Below, one piece after another: positions 6,997 to 17,978 of a stretch of DNA of 64,000 nucleotides. The position numbers and the translations under genes were made by a program. The notes under the pieces are model-generated. The model did not search any database. It saw only the letters and a program-made list of their open reading frames with translations, and was not told where the DNA came from. Source of the DNA: Hyunsoonleella flava (GTDB lineage: Bacteria > Bacteroidota > Bacteroidia > Flavobacteriales > Flavobacteriaceae); contig NZ_SIRT01000003.1 of assembly GCF_004310325.1 (NCBI RefSeq), positions 1-64,000 on the forward strand. The letters run 5' to 3'. Within the stretch, counting starts at the first letter, position 1, and every line of letters begins with the position of its first letter.

Positions 6997-9900
6997 TTAT
7001 CTATATAGGGTAAAGTGCCCCACAAACTCTTTATCGTTTCGGCTATCATTTAATTTTACTACATACCAATAATCTCCAGTAGGTAGTTCCTTTCCTTTGT
7101 ATGTTCCATCCCATTTTTCATTAACATTAAGGGTTGCAATTTTCCGTCCATATCTATCAAAAATATCGAAGGTTAAATCGTCATATTGTGTTGCACAACC
7201 AATACCCCAACTATCTAAAGTGCCATCATCATTTGGTGTAAAATAGTTTTGAATACATATATCTATAAACTCTATAGGTATGGATGCTTCAACCTGACAC
7301 CCATTATTATCGACAACAGTTACCGTGTAAGTCCCTGTCGCATAAATATTAAATGTGTTTTCACTTCCGTAAGATTCTCCATTAAGGAAATACTCATAAT
7401 TTCCTGTACCACCAGTGGTTGTTGCTTCAATTTCGTTCAGTCCACTTTCAGTTAATACTAAAGCTAATGGTTGATAATCTTCTATATCGAAATAAGCACT
7501 TCTCTGCACACAACCATTTGTATGTCTTACATCTACATAATGGTCTAAGCCTGCGTATACATTGGTAAATACATTTTCTGGTTGGTATGGCCCTCCATCT
7601 AAGGCATATTCTAAATCTGCAGGATCGATATTATCTGGATCTAAAGTCACGGTAACACTGTTTGTTGAAGTGTTATTTACACAACCATAATCAATTACCA
7701 ATTGCGGATTGATTAAAATGGATTCTGGGAAGTCGATTTCAAACTCAGCCTCACACCCTTCGTTATCCCTGATATAAACCACATGGTTTCCACCTGCTAA
7801 AGCAGTAAAATCGAAAACAGTTTGTGCATTGGTTCCTGTTGTATATGGACCATTGTAGTCATCTAAACTCACGCTATATGGTAAGCTTCCACCAGAAATA
7901 TCAACGCTAAATGCTCCATTAAGTTCTCCGCTACATAATTCAGGAACTGTTGAATTTGGCACTACCGTTAAGAATACCGGCGTAGGCTCATTAATGCTAA
8001 AATCAATAATTACAAAACATCCAAGTTCATCTTGCACTACGGCTTGATATGTTCCAGGAGCTAAATCCTCAAAAATTGGTTCATCAAAAAATTGATTTAA
8101 TTGAGGAGAAATGGCGTATTTGATAGCTCCTGTACCACCAGTAGCTATAATTTCTATTGAACCATTATTTTCGCCTGTACAGGTTACGTCTGTTGTATTA
8201 AACGTAACCTCTAACGGTAAGGCAGGTTCAGTAATTGGAATCGCTGCAGAAGTTGTTAAACAATCGCCGCTATCCACACGTACCTGATAATTACCCGCAG
8301 GCAATTCGGTAAATACACCTGGGCTATTTTGTATAGCAGGAATTGCATTTCCAGAAGTATCTTGTAATGTATACACATAGCTGCCTAAGCCACCCTCGGC
8401 AGTTGCAATAATAACACCCGTACTATCCCCGGTACAGTTAATAGTTGCATTCATGGCATCAAGGTTAACCGTTAAAGTTGGTAAAGGATCGATAGTAATT
8501 TGATTTGAAACGTCTGCAATACAACCATTGGCATCTCTTACATAATACTGATAATTTCCTGGCGAAACAGAAAATGTAGTTGATGTTGTAAATGTGCCAA
8601 TCACTGTTGAAAAACTACTGTCTGTACTATAGCTGTAAGGACCATTCCCTCCTGAAGCGCTCAATGTTAATGTAGACTCCGTAAGACAAGTTTGAGATGT
8701 TGCTTTTACCAGAGATGCTTGTAATTCGGTAGGTGCATCGATAACAATATTGGCGGTGTTAAACTCACAGTTATACCCATCGGTTACCGTAACATTGTAC
8801 GTTCCAGCTCCTAAATTATCAAAAACAGTAGAGGTTTGAGGACCTGAACTTGATGCTGTAGGCAACACTTGATTTAAAACATAGGTATAGTTTGAGCCTT
8901 GTCCGCCGGTTGTATTTGTTATAGTAATTGCAGCATTGGTATCTCCAAAACAAGACAATAATGTTGTACTTGCAGAGATTGTAGCATCAATTGGATTAGG
9001 AATAACAAGTGTAGCATTATCAGAAGCTACACAACCCCCAGCATCTCGAACATTAACAGTGTACACTCCTGCTTCTAAGTTGGTAAATGTACCATTTGGG
9101 GAGTATGCAACTATAGCTGCCCCTGTTAATTCGTATTCATAGGTGCCATAACCACCACTGGCCACCGCTGTAATTGTTCCTTTATCATTATCACAAGTAA
9201 CATTTGATGTTTCAGTAGCAATAACGCTTAAAGCCTCTGGCGGAGATTGAATAATCACATTAGTTGTGGTTGAACAGAACGGACTTGCGGTTTGGGTTAC
9301 TACAACACTGTATTCCCCTGATTGCATTCCTGTAACCACCTCTGGGTTTATTGATGTATTTGCATTAACAACTCCAGTTACTGAAGTTGATGCACTATCG
9401 AACACTTCATAAGTATAGGGTCCTAAATAACCGCTGACATTAACCTCAAAGCTTCCGGTGTTATCACCAAAACAGGTAACCGCATTCGGTACTGTTGTTA
9501 CTCTTGGAGGAATAGCTTCTGGCAGCAATACCTCAATATCAGCAGAACATGTGTTGGCATCTGTTATAGTAATTGTATATGTTCCAGAAGGCAAGTCTGA
9601 GAACACATTGCCACTTAATGTTCCTAAACTTGGGCTAATGGCATATGTATAAACACCTGTCCCTCCACTACCAGTAATGGTAATTTCGCCATCATCATTA
9701 TTACATGTTGGTAATGCTGTTATACTCGGTGTTAAATCAACTGGGGACGCAATATCTACAGTAACTAAATTTCCACAACCATTAGCGTCTTGTATTTCCA
9801 CAGTGTGAGTACCTGAAGCTAAGTTTGAAACGGTGAAAGGAGCTGTTCTTGTTTGGAATGCTCCACCATCAATACTATAACTGTATGGTGGAACTCCAAT

Positions 9901-12900
9901 AGCAGTTAAAGCTATATCAAGTTCAAAATTACCTTCAGTTACTGTACATTGATTATTTACTGTTGCAGTAATTATAGGCTCTGGATCTTGAGGCAATACA
10001 ACTGCCGTTGTTGTCTTAATACAATCGTAAGCATCTTTAACATGAACATAATACGTATTTGCGTCAACATTGAAGGTGTTTGCAGATGCCCAAGACGGAT
10101 CAGTTGCCAATGGTGCCGTAGCTGATGTTGTAATCTGATACATATATGGCGGTGTACCATCTCTTGCTATGGCGCTTATTAATCCTGAATTTGGGTTACA
10201 ATTTGCATTTCTATCCGCTGTTGCGGTAATGCTTAAATCTATTGCAGATTCATTAATATTAAATGGTACAGTTACCACACCACATCCAGCATTTGGCCCA
10301 CTAGTTTCACTAATTGACACAAAATAAGTTCCAAAAGGTAATGGTCCTAAGTTTGAGACTGTTAAACTTCCCCCTGCTGGCACTACTCCTGTTCCTGTAA
10401 TAGTGGTAGAAACTAGCGATAATGAGTTGAATATCTCATAATTAACATTGGTCGCAACACCGTAAACACTATTGATAGTAAAAGATACATTTCCGTCAGC
10501 ACTTCCAACACAAGTAATATTATTGGATGTTAATGCTGAGGAAGTCAGCGTAGAGTTTGTTGGCACCGAAGCCGAGGCGGTTTCATAATAACTACATCCT
10601 GTTGAGTCATCATAAACTATGAATGTATAAGTTACACCAGGGAGTAAGCCTGTAAATGTAGTTTGTGGTGTACCCACTACCGGCGTATCTTGTAAAACCC
10701 ATGTACCTCCTGGTGGCGGTGGTGGAATTGTTCCTCTATAGATATCAAAATAAAAGGGACCAGAACTCGCTAAAGCAGAACTTACACTTACTGTAGCTTC
10801 ACCTCCTGTTGTACAGTTTATAGTTGAATCAACCACAATATCTAAATCGTTTGGTGGGGAAGCAACTAAAACATCCTCTACCAAAACAGAACACCCATTG
10901 GCATCAACCACATTTATTTGGTATAAACCAAAATCTACTACATCAAAAGTTGTTGATGTTGTACCCGAAGCATTCAATTCTGTTGCAGAATATCCATTTG
11001 TTCCAGTCACATAATAATTATATGGCGCTGTTCCCCCAGTAACATTTTGCACGATTACCGATCCTTTAGAAACTCCTCCACTTAAAACATCACAGGTTAT
11101 GGGTAATGATGTATGTACTACATTAATAGGTGTTGGTTCAGTGATAGTGATGGTTTCAATATCTTCACAAGAATTGGCATCAGTTAATGTGATGGTATAA
11201 TCACCTGCTGGTAATCCTGAAGTTTGTGTTCCATAGTCCGTACCTGTAGTATCGTTATTTACATTTATAACGAATGGTGGTGTTCCAACTGTATTATTGA
11301 TACTTATGCTAATTGCAGCATTAACATCGCCGTTACATAAATTATCAGCCGTTTGAATTACGGAAGCAATTTCTGGTAATGAAATTGCATTTATCGTTTG
11401 TACTCCAGATTCTGCAGTACAATTATTGGCATCTGTAATTTGGAATTGATATGTCCCATCTACTGGCACTGAGTAATTAAATGTGGTACCTGTAGCTCCT
11501 AAACTAGTATAACCTCCTCCATTTATTGAAATGGCATAGCTAAACGGAGCGACTCCTCCAGTAATTATCCCTTGTATAGTACCGTCAGGTGAGGCTGTAC
11601 AATCCAAGTTTTTAGTGATTACCGCTCCAACAGTTAACGGTGGTAGTGGATCTATGGTATATGTTTCGGCATAAGTACATTCGTTGGCATCCCTAACTTG
11701 GAATGTATAAGTTCCAGGGCTTAAACCTGCAAAAACATTTAATGGTTGATATGCTGTCGCAGCACTAGCTGGGGCAATTATCTGATATTCTAGTGGGCTT
11801 AATCCTCCAGTAGCTGTTATAGTAACATCTGAAGTATTTGCTGGACATGTTATTGCGGTGCTACTAAAATCTAAATCCGTTGGTGGGGTTAGCGCGTCAA
11901 TTATAATTGGAGCTGATACAAACGTACAAACGTTAGCATCTCTAACCGTTACGGTATAAGTACCATTGGTTAAGCCTGAAAATGTTGTCCCAGGTTGAAA
12001 GTTTATACCATCAATACTATATTGATATGGCGGTGCTCCGCCTGTTGTTCCTGTAACAGTAATGATTCCGCTTGTTGTACATGTGTACGGCGTAGTAAGT
12101 GATACAGTTCCGTTTATAGCAGTGGCTGCAGTAATCGTAATTGTTTGTGGTGCAGTGAAACAAACATCAGTTCCCGAAGTGTACTCTACAATTACATCAT
12201 AATCGCCAGCCGTCACATTTGTAAAACTCGGGGAATTCTGATATGTAGTCCCGTTATCAATACTATAGCGTAATGCGTTTCCGTTTGGGTTGGTCACATT
12301 AACTGTAATTGTACCGCTATCAGGTTCATCAGCACATAAAATATCAGTTTGTGACACTGTAAAATCTGGAGCAGGAATTGCATCAATAGAAATAGTGGTT
12401 TCCGCTTCACAATTATTGAAATCTACTACTCTAATTGTATATGTTCCAGCAGTAGGCACATCAATTACAGGTGTACTTTGGAATGTAGTTGAACCATTTA
12501 CAAAATAGTAATATGGTGGTGTTCCTCCTGTTGGATACGCCGTAATCTCTCCATTAGTACATGTTAAAGGCTTTGTAATAGCCGATGTTACTTCAAGTAG
12601 CGGCGGTTCAATGATTTCTATATCTTCCGTAAACGTACATCCATCTTCTGTTGAAACATTTACTGTGTATGTCCCTAGATTTAAGTTATCAAACGTATAA
12701 TTATCATCTATAATTGGACCAACACTATTTACCAATGTCGCACCATCATATATTGAAAAGAAATATTGAGGACGTACATCATTAGCAGCTAAAACTACAC
12801 TTCCTAACTCCCCATAACATATTGGTTGTGTAACTGTAGTTTGAACTGTAAAATCCCTCTCTCTTATTTGTACATCTGGGACTGAAAAAATACACGGATT

Positions 12901-15222
12901 TGGTGTTACTCCTACTTGTCTTATAAACAGGGAATATATACCTGCAGTATTTACAGAAAATGTATTACTAGATTGATAATTTGTGCCATCAATACTGTAC
13001 TCGTATCCACTTGGTACGCCACCAACTACTATTTCACCTGGGGTAGTACAAATAATATCACGTGATGTTACAGTAGGAACCAGTAAATTTTCATAAACAT
13101 TGAAATAAAATTGATTGAAACAACCACCATCATAATTCAATGTTAATCTGTATTGACCAGCAGTATCAGCTGTATAATTTGCACCTGTGGCTACTTGATT
13201 CCATGTACAAGTGTCACTTTCGTTAGCACAATCTTCATTTAAAACTGCGTCGCAACTTGATTCATCTAAAACTTCCCATATTATGGAAGTTGCATCGGTA
13301 ATATTCGTTTGAATGAATCTTGAATCGTTTGCCCCACATAAGAAGATATTTGGTAACTCTTTTCCATCATTAGGACAAACAACCACCTCATCAGCAAAAG
13401 GAATTACAGGATTAGTAACATTTGAGCCGAAAAGCGTCACATCAAATTGTTGTGTAATAGATTGACATGGTGCAGTGGCTGCATTGTATACATAATACGT
13501 TCCTGTAGCGTTTACGGTAATGGACTGCCCTGTTCCGATAACTGGTGTCATACTCGGACTCGTAGACCATGTGTAAGAGTCGTAACCGTTTGCTGCAGTT
13601 AAAGTTGTTGAATCACCACAAAGCACCACATTTTCGTCAAACGTACAGTTTAAATCTGCCAAAAAGTTTGTTGCTCTTGGCGTGATTAAACATCCCGTAT
13701 TACTATTATAACTTGGGTCATCTGAAATTGTAAAGTTTGGATTTATGGTTCCTTGATAAGTTGCATAAGCTTGATTATCAATAACATTTGAGCATGCGTC
13801 AGTTAATAAACTACAATCTGAAACTACAGTAACTCTAAAACGAATAGATTGAACAGGGTCATTTTGCTCTACAATTGAACGATCAACGCTAAATACTATT
13901 TCCCTAGTTGATGCATTATAACTCTGTACGGTTACCCCTGTAGGTAATGAAACAATATCAGCTGGATAATTGAAAACAATATTTGTTGGTAAAATATCTC
14001 GAATAGTAAGATTGGTTGCATCATCGTTACCAGTGTTTTCAAAACCAATGACATAGTTTAGCTCATCTCCGAGATCTACTTCTTGTCCTTCTATATTTGT
14101 GCCAAACTCGTCTTCAACAATTTTGGTCAACACGATATTTGGGGCAATAATTTCAATAGCAAAAGCACTAAAATAATAGTAATAGATATCTAAATTACTA
14201 CCTAAACTTATAGTAGCCGTAGTATCACCATTTCCAATTAGCGTATTTCCTGCATTAGGAATATTAATAATTCCAGCGTCAAACCCTAGGGTATTTGTAC
14301 CAGCGGGATTTCTATCAAAAAACAACTCTGGCGTATTTGTAACAGGATCTATAATGGATACCGTACTATTAAAAAAGTTATTTCCTGGTCGAATAATGGT
14401 ACCAGAGTTATCCGTGGCATCAATCACACTTCCATTCAATTCTAAATAATCACCTGTATACCTTCTGTCGCCTTCAATGGTGCTAAACGCAAATTTTGCA
14501 CGAACAGGCCCTACAGGAATGGTTTGAAAACCAGAAATTGGAAATGTTTCGTTGATGGTGCTTGTAATTTTTGTAAAACCATCAAATGATGTGATGTATT
14601 TACTTGGTAATAAAGGATCTTCATAAATAACGAAAAGCGACCAACCTGCTGATAGTCCTTCTGAATTAGGCTTTGGACCTACTAAGGATGAAATATTTGC
14701 AACCCCATAGGTGCCTTCTGGATTTGGTAAAGCAGTAAGAATATCGGTTACGTCATGATAATAAACATAAGTGTTTGAATTATTGTTGTTTGTGGCATTT
14801 TGAAAATAAATTTGTGTTCCGGTAATATCTTGATAGGCAGAACTCCCAGGCACCCTAAATTTAATATCAGATATTGGTTCAGCACCGTTAACCACAGCAC
14901 TCCAATATAATCCAGCATAAACAATTTGGTAACAATTTGTGTCACTTGGTACATCTAAATCAGCAGTACTGGAATTAAATGTTGTAGGGTCGCTGTCAAT
15001 ATCTACATAAACTGCAGCATCAACTCTATCATTCGTGTCGTTTCCATTATATGGATTGGTAACATGTAACCCAACGTTACTATTTCCAATCAAAAGCATA
15101 TCACCCTTAATAGCCTCGTCATATCTAGGTGAAAATGGAACAACATTTTGTGCAAAACACTGTATACCCATTAAGAGCATCAAAGCAAGTGTACAGTTCT
15201 TTACATAAGTAGGTGTTTTCAT
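6997..15222 (-). CDS. giant SprB-like repeat adhesin, T9SS type-B cargo
   Basis: This predicted cell-surface adhesin of 2741 residues is probably a gliding or attachment adhesin. A signal peptide (1-25, ending QCFAQ) is followed by an N-terminal region (about 26-360) and a DUF11-type domain (about 365-470, with DELNYVIGFENTG). By eye, 23 SprB-type repeats of about 70-100 residues follow (about 720-2650), each with the pattern TC..(N)G.I...GG..PY.YSI....GTYTV.V.DANGC. One repeat (about 1495-1520) contains a five-proline run. The last 88 or so residues are the gliding-motility-associated C-terminal domain (YFTPNDDGTLDSWGI, ending GHFTLYR), the type-B T9SS export signal. The downstream PorP/SprF gene is the expected partner. 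Cys pairs recur in nearly every repeat. Confidence 0.95.
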   Translation of the reverse strand: MKTPTYVKNCTLALMLLMGIQCFAQNVVPFSPRYDEAIKGDMLLIGNSNVGLHVTNPYNGNDTNDRVDAAVYVDIDSDPTTFNSSTADLDVPSDTNCYQIVYAGLYWSAVVNGAEPISDIKFRVPGSSAYQDITGTQIYFQNATNNNNSNTYVYYHDVTDILTALPNPEGTYGVANISSLVGPKPNSEGLSAGWSLFVIYEDPLLPSKYITSFDGFTKITSTINETFPISGFQTIPVGPVRAKFAFSTIEGDRRYTGDYLELNGSVIDATDNSGTIIRPGNNFFNSTVSIIDPVTNTPELFFDRNPAGTNTLGFDAGIINIPNAGNTLIGNGDTTATISLGSNLDIYYYYFSAFAIEIIAPNIVLTKIVEDEFGTNIEGQEVDLGDELNYVIGFENTGNDDATNLTIRDILPTNIVFNYPADIVSLPTGVTVQSYNASTREIVFSVDRSIVEQNDPVQSIRFRVTVVSDCSLLTDACSNVIDNQAYATYQGTINPNFTISDDPSYNSNTGCLITPRATNFLADLNCTFDENVVLCGDSTTLTAANGYDSYTWSTSPSMTPVIGTGQSITVNATGTYYVYNAATAPCQSITQQFDVTLFGSNVTNPVIPFADEVVVCPNDGKELPNIFLCGANDSRFIQTNITDATSIIWEVLDESSCDAVLNEDCANESDTCTWNQVATGANYTADTAGQYRLTLNYDGGCFNQFYFNVYENLLVPTVTSRDIICTTPGEIVVGGVPSGYEYSIDGTNYQSSNTFSVNTAGIYSLFIRQVGVTPNPCIFSVPDVQIRERDFTVQTTVTQPICYGELGSVVLAANDVRPQYFFSIYDGATLVNSVGPIIDDNYTFDNLNLGTYTVNVSTEDGCTFTEDIEIIEPPLLEVTSAITKPLTCTNGEITAYPTGGTPPYYYFVNGSTTFQSTPVIDVPTAGTYTIRVVDFNNCEAETTISIDAIPAPDFTVSQTDILCADEPDSGTITVNVTNPNGNALRYSIDNGTTYQNSPSFTNVTAGDYDVIVEYTSGTDVCFTAPQTITITAATAINGTVSLTTPYTCTTSGIITVTGTTGGAPPYQYSIDGINFQPGTTFSGLTNGTYTVTVRDANVCTFVSAPIIIDALTPPTDLDFSSTAITCPANTSDVTITATGGLSPLEYQIIAPASAATAYQPLNVFAGLSPGTYTFQVRDANECTYAETYTIDPLPPLTVGAVITKNLDCTASPDGTIQGIITGGVAPFSYAISINGGGYTSLGATGTTFNYSVPVDGTYQFQITDANNCTAESGVQTINAISLPEIASVIQTADNLCNGDVNAAISISINNTVGTPPFVINVNNDTTGTDYGTQTSGLPAGDYTITLTDANSCEDIETITITEPTPINVVHTSLPITCDVLSGGVSKGSVIVQNVTGGTAPYNYYVTGTNGYSATELNASGTTSTTFDVVDFGLYQINVVDANGCSVLVEDVLVASPPNDLDIVVDSTINCTTGGEATVSVSSALASSGPFYFDIYRGTIPPPPPGGTWVLQDTPVVGTPQTTFTGLLPGVTYTFIVYDDSTGCSYYETASASVPTNSTLTSSALTSNNITCVGSADGNVSFTINSVYGVATNVNYEIFNSLSLVSTTITGTGVVPAGGSLTVSNLGPLPFGTYFVSISETSGPNAGCGVVTVPFNINESAIDLSITATADRNANCNPNSGLISAIARDGTPPYMYQITTSATAPLATDPSWASANTFNVDANTYYVHVKDAYDCIKTTTAVVLPQDPEPIITATVNNQCTVTEGNFELDIALTAIGVPPYSYSIDGGAFQTRTAPFTVSNLASGTHTVEIQDANGCGNLVTVDIASPVDLTPSITALPTCNNDDGEITITGSGGTGVYTYAISPSLGTLSGNVFSDLPSGTYTITITDANTCSADIEVLLPEAIPPRVTTVPNAVTCFGDNTGSFEVNVSGYLGPYTYEVFDSASTSVTGVVNANTSINPEVVTGMQSGEYSVVVTQTASPFCSTTTNVIIQSPPEALSVIATETSNVTCDNDKGTITAVASGGYGTYEYELTGAAIVAYSPNGTFTNLEAGVYTVNVRDAGGCVASDNATLVIPNPIDATISASTTLLSCFGDTNAAITITNTTGGQGSNYTYVLNQVLPTASSSGPQTSTVFDNLGAGTYNVTVTDGYNCEFNTANIVIDAPTELQASLVKATSQTCLTESTLTLSASGGNGPYSYSTDSSFSTVIGTFTTSTTFSVSPGNYQYYVRDANGCIADVSNQITIDPLPTLTVNLDAMNATINCTGDSTGVIIATAEGGLGSYVYTLQDTSGNAIPAIQNSPGVFTELPAGNYQVRVDSGDCLTTSAAIPITEPALPLEVTFNTTDVTCTGENNGSIEIIATGGTGAIKYAISPQLNQFFDEPIFEDLAPGTYQAVVQDELGCFVIIDFSINEPTPVFLTVVPNSTVPELCSGELNGAFSVDISGGSLPYSVSLDDYNGPYTTGTNAQTVFDFTALAGGNHVVYIRDNEGCEAEFEIDFPESILINPQLVIDYGCVNNTSTNSVTVTLDPDNIDPADLEYALDGGPYQPENVFTNVYAGLDHYVDVRHTNGCVQRSAYFDIEDYQPLALVLTESGLNEIEATTTGGTGNYEYFLNGESYGSENTFNIYATGTYTVTVVDNNGCQVEASIPIEFIDICIQNYFTPNDDGTLDSWGIGCATQYDDLTFDIFDRYGRKIATLNVNEKWDGTYKGKELPTGDYWYVVKLNDSRNDKEFVGHFTLYR

Positions 15223-15292
15223 GGTTGTTAGTTTTTCTATTTCAATTCATTTGGGGTTGAGAGAAATAGCAATCTGTTTTTATTTAATTCTT

Positions 15293-17977
15293 CTAGTTAT
15301 CAATTTTTACGAGGGACATCTTACCATTGTAAGGTTTGCTTCCTTTTTGGTCTAAAGCATTTTTTGCTTGACTAATGGAGTCAAACTTTTCATAGTATAT
15401 AAAATATTTGTTAGTTTTTACATCAAAGAAAAAGTTTACGTTTTTCTCTCCAGAGGCAACAACTTTTTCTAAAAATTCATCACGTTTTTCCACACTATTA
15501 TGAACCGCGATTACCATATAGTACCCTGATTCTTCATTTAATACATTCTTGATGATCTGGATGTTTTTTGTTTGCTCTTCTCCAAAATCAAAATCTTCTT
15601 CTTGCAAAGGAACTGCACTTTCATCTGTAAACTTCTTTATTCTTGCTAATGCTGCTTTATCCTTATTATATCTATCTTGCTGGTTATCATATGCCGCACG
15701 ACGTATTCTTCTTTTTCTCTCAAAATCAGTGTCTTCGTTTATCTTTTCTAAGTTTGAAATTAACCTTTCTTTAGAGCTTTTAATTCTAAGTTGATCTGCC
15801 TTTATTTGATCTAAGGCATTTATATAGAATTCATTAATTCCTTCTGCATCTTTTCTGAATTTTCTTTTTCGTTTAATGAGAAGTGCTTCAAGCTCGATCA
15901 TTTTAATTTCTTGATCTTTCTCAACTTTTTCAATTTCATCTTTTAATGTTTCTATTTCAGCATTTTCCGCTGACAAACTCTTAAATGGTTTTGGAGCCAA
16001 ATAAATTCCCTTTTCGCTCAGATCGTTTTCTTCTTTTAAATCATCTAAATCTTTTTGCTTCACAGCAATCTTTTCGGCTAATTTTTTCATTAGCTCGTTC
16101 TGTGCTTTTTTGGCGGCAGCTGTTTCATTAACTAAAGCACTCATAGCTTTGGAAACTTCGTCATCAGCAGCAGGAGTGGCTTCTTCTTTTTCAGTATTCA
16201 ACCGTTCTTGTTCTAATCTAGCTTTTTCTTCAGTTTCAGCTCTTTCTCGCTCCTTTTCAGCTTCTATTTTTTGACGCTCCTCTTGCTCTGCTTTTATCCT
16301 TGCCTCCTCTTCTATTCTTTTTCTTTCAGCCTCTTCCTGTAATCGTTTTGCTTCTTCGGCTTTTTCATTTTCAAGGGCTTCTTTAGCTTTTTGCTCAGCT
16401 TCAAACTTTAATCTTGCTTGTTCTTCTGCTTCCGCTTTAGCCCTAGCTATGGCCTCTGCCTCTAATCTTTCGGTTTCCTGTTTCTTGCGTGCTTCTTCCT
16501 CTGCTTTAACCCTTTCAAGCTCCTCAATTCTTTGTTTTTCAGCTTCTTGTAGTAATCGTTCTGCTTCTTCTGCTTTCGCTTTTTCAAGTGCTTCTTTAGC
16601 CTTTTGTTCTGCTTGCAGTTTTAATCTTGCTGCTTTTTCTGCTTCTATTTTTTGGCGAGCCTCTTCTTCCGCTTTTGTTTGTTTTTCTAATTCTAGCTTT
16701 TTACGTGCCTCATTTTCAGCCCTTAATCTGGCTTGCTCTTCTACCTGTCTTTTTTCAGCTTCTTGCTGCTGCTTTTCTTGTTCATCAACAACAGGTTTCT
16801 CTTTGACTACTGCTTTAACCTCAGTCTCATTACTATCTATTTCAACAGTTTTATCCTCAGTAACCTCAGGCTGATCAACTTTTGTATCGGCTGTTACTTG
16901 TTTAGCTTTAGCTTCTGCTGCAGCTTTTCGTTGTGCAGCAATTTCTGCTCTTCTTTCTGCGATTCTAGTACGATCCTCTTCTGTTAAATTATTAGGCCTA
17001 GACTTTCTCTTTTTATTGGAATTAAATACTGATTGCTCTTCTTCATCATCTCCATAATTGTATCTGTAATTTTTCTTGAATCGATAAGCAAGTGTGATTT
17101 CGTGTGAACTTCCAAATCCAGAGAAATCACCCATGGATTGTTCGTAGTTGTACTCAATAGCAATATTGTTAGTTATGTTAATTCCCAAGCCTGCAGAAGC
17201 ACCATATAACGTATTATAACCCGCCTGTGCCCATATTCCTTTGGGTACGTTTAACATGGCAAGTCCCGAAATAACGGTTTGGTCCTTTTTAAATTCACTT
17301 CTTATCAATGTAGAAAATCTACTTTCATCAAAAAATCCTCTTGAATTCATGTACCCTGTGTACATTATATGTGCTTGAAGTGCCTGTTCTGGATTATCCT
17401 CAATAATCTGGGATTCGTTTAAATTATAGGAAACCAAATTATTTATGGCTACACCAAAATCAAAGAAATCTGTACCATAGTTTATCCCAGGATTTACGGT
17501 GATTAAAAAGTTAGATGGTATATTTTGAAGAGATGGATCAGGCGTATTCACTACTACTTTCCCTTCATTTAATCTGCTTTGGTAAGCTCCAATATTTAAC
17601 CCAAAAGTCAGGTTACTTTCTCTACTTATATTGGTGTTATATGCGAAATTTAAAATCCCACCAAATGTGGTTAAAACACCAAAATCTTGTTGAAACAAAC
17701 CAATACCGGCACCTATGTTCTCAGAAAAACGACCTGAATAACTAAATAAATAAGAATGTGGTGCATCGTTAAATTGAGCCCATTGTTTCTTATTAGTAAA
17801 ACTGATGTACTTGTTTTGCTCTCTTACAAAACTAAACGTTGGGTTAATAGCATATCTATTAAACTTTAAAGAGTTTCTAACAGGTAATGCCAAAGCAACA
17901 ATACCATTGCTCTCTTGAGAATGAAATTGCTGAATGGTACATAACACTAGAAACATATATAATAGATATTTATTCAT
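15293..17977 (-). CDS. PorP/SprF-like barrel fused to a long coiled coil and SPOR-like domain
   Basis: The signal peptide (1-20, ending FHSQ) leads into a PorP/SprF-type region (about 21-315) with repeated beta-strand patterns and the ending ITLAYRFKKNYRY. Residues about 330-600 are almost purely Glu, Lys, Ala and Arg, a TolA-like continuous helix or coiled coil. It contains a tandem duplication of 71 residues (213 bp; compare ARLKLQAEQKAKEAL with ARLKFEAEQKAKEAL). A second helical region (about 600-790) is followed by a C-terminal SPOR-like unit (about 805-894, GYYMVIAVHN and NKYFIYYEKFDS). SPOR domains bind denuded peptidoglycan, so the protein may connect the outer membrane to the wall. 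It starts one base after the stop of the upstream gene and precedes the giant adhesin by 70 nt. Confidence 0.85.
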   Translation of the reverse strand: MNKYLLYMFLVLCTIQQFHSQESNGIVALALPVRNSLKFNRYAINPTFSFVREQNKYISFTNKKQWAQFNDAPHSYLFSYSGRFSENIGAGIGLFQQDFGVLTTFGGILNFAYNTNISRESNLTFGLNIGAYQSRLNEGKVVVNTPDPSLQNIPSNFLITVNPGINYGTDFFDFGVAINNLVSYNLNESQIIEDNPEQALQAHIMYTGYMNSRGFFDESRFSTLIRSEFKKDQTVISGLAMLNVPKGIWAQAGYNTLYGASAGLGINITNNIAIEYNYEQSMGDFSGFGSSHEITLAYRFKKNYRYNYGDDEEEQSVFNSNKKRKSRPNNLTEEDRTRIAERRAEIAAQRKAAAEAKAKQVTADTKVDQPEVTEDKTVEIDSNETEVKAVVKEKPVVDEQEKQQQEAEKRQVEEQARLRAENEARKKLELEKQTKAEEEARQKIEAEKAARLKLQAEQKAKEALEKAKAEEAERLLQEAEKQRIEELERVKAEEEARKKQETERLEAEAIARAKAEAEEQARLKFEAEQKAKEALENEKAEEAKRLQEEAERKRIEEEARIKAEQEERQKIEAEKERERAETEEKARLEQERLNTEKEEATPAADDEVSKAMSALVNETAAAKKAQNELMKKLAEKIAVKQKDLDDLKEENDLSEKGIYLAPKPFKSLSAENAEIETLKDEIEKVEKDQEIKMIELEALLIKRKRKFRKDAEGINEFYINALDQIKADQLRIKSSKERLISNLEKINEDTDFERKRRIRRAAYDNQQDRYNKDKAALARIKKFTDESAVPLQEEDFDFGEEQTKNIQIIKNVLNEESGYYMVIAVHNSVEKRDEFLEKVVASGEKNVNFFFDVKTNKYFIYYEKFDSISQAKNALDQKGSKPYNGKMSLVKIDN

Positions 17978-17978
17978 T

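Noticed and set aside
6996-7049. PorP/SprF start at 7049
   Set aside because: It would overlap the adhesin gene and put residues in front of the signal peptide. ATG 6995 or 6959 is better.
7300-13060. Regular spaced repeats as a CRISPR or tandem DNA repeat
   Set aside because: They are divergent protein repeats of about 84 codons (SprB type), not conserved DNA repeats with spacers.
16449-16874. Ser-rich 141-residue ORF on the plus strand
   Set aside because: It is the antisense shadow of the Glu/Lys/Ala-rich coiled-coil coding region.
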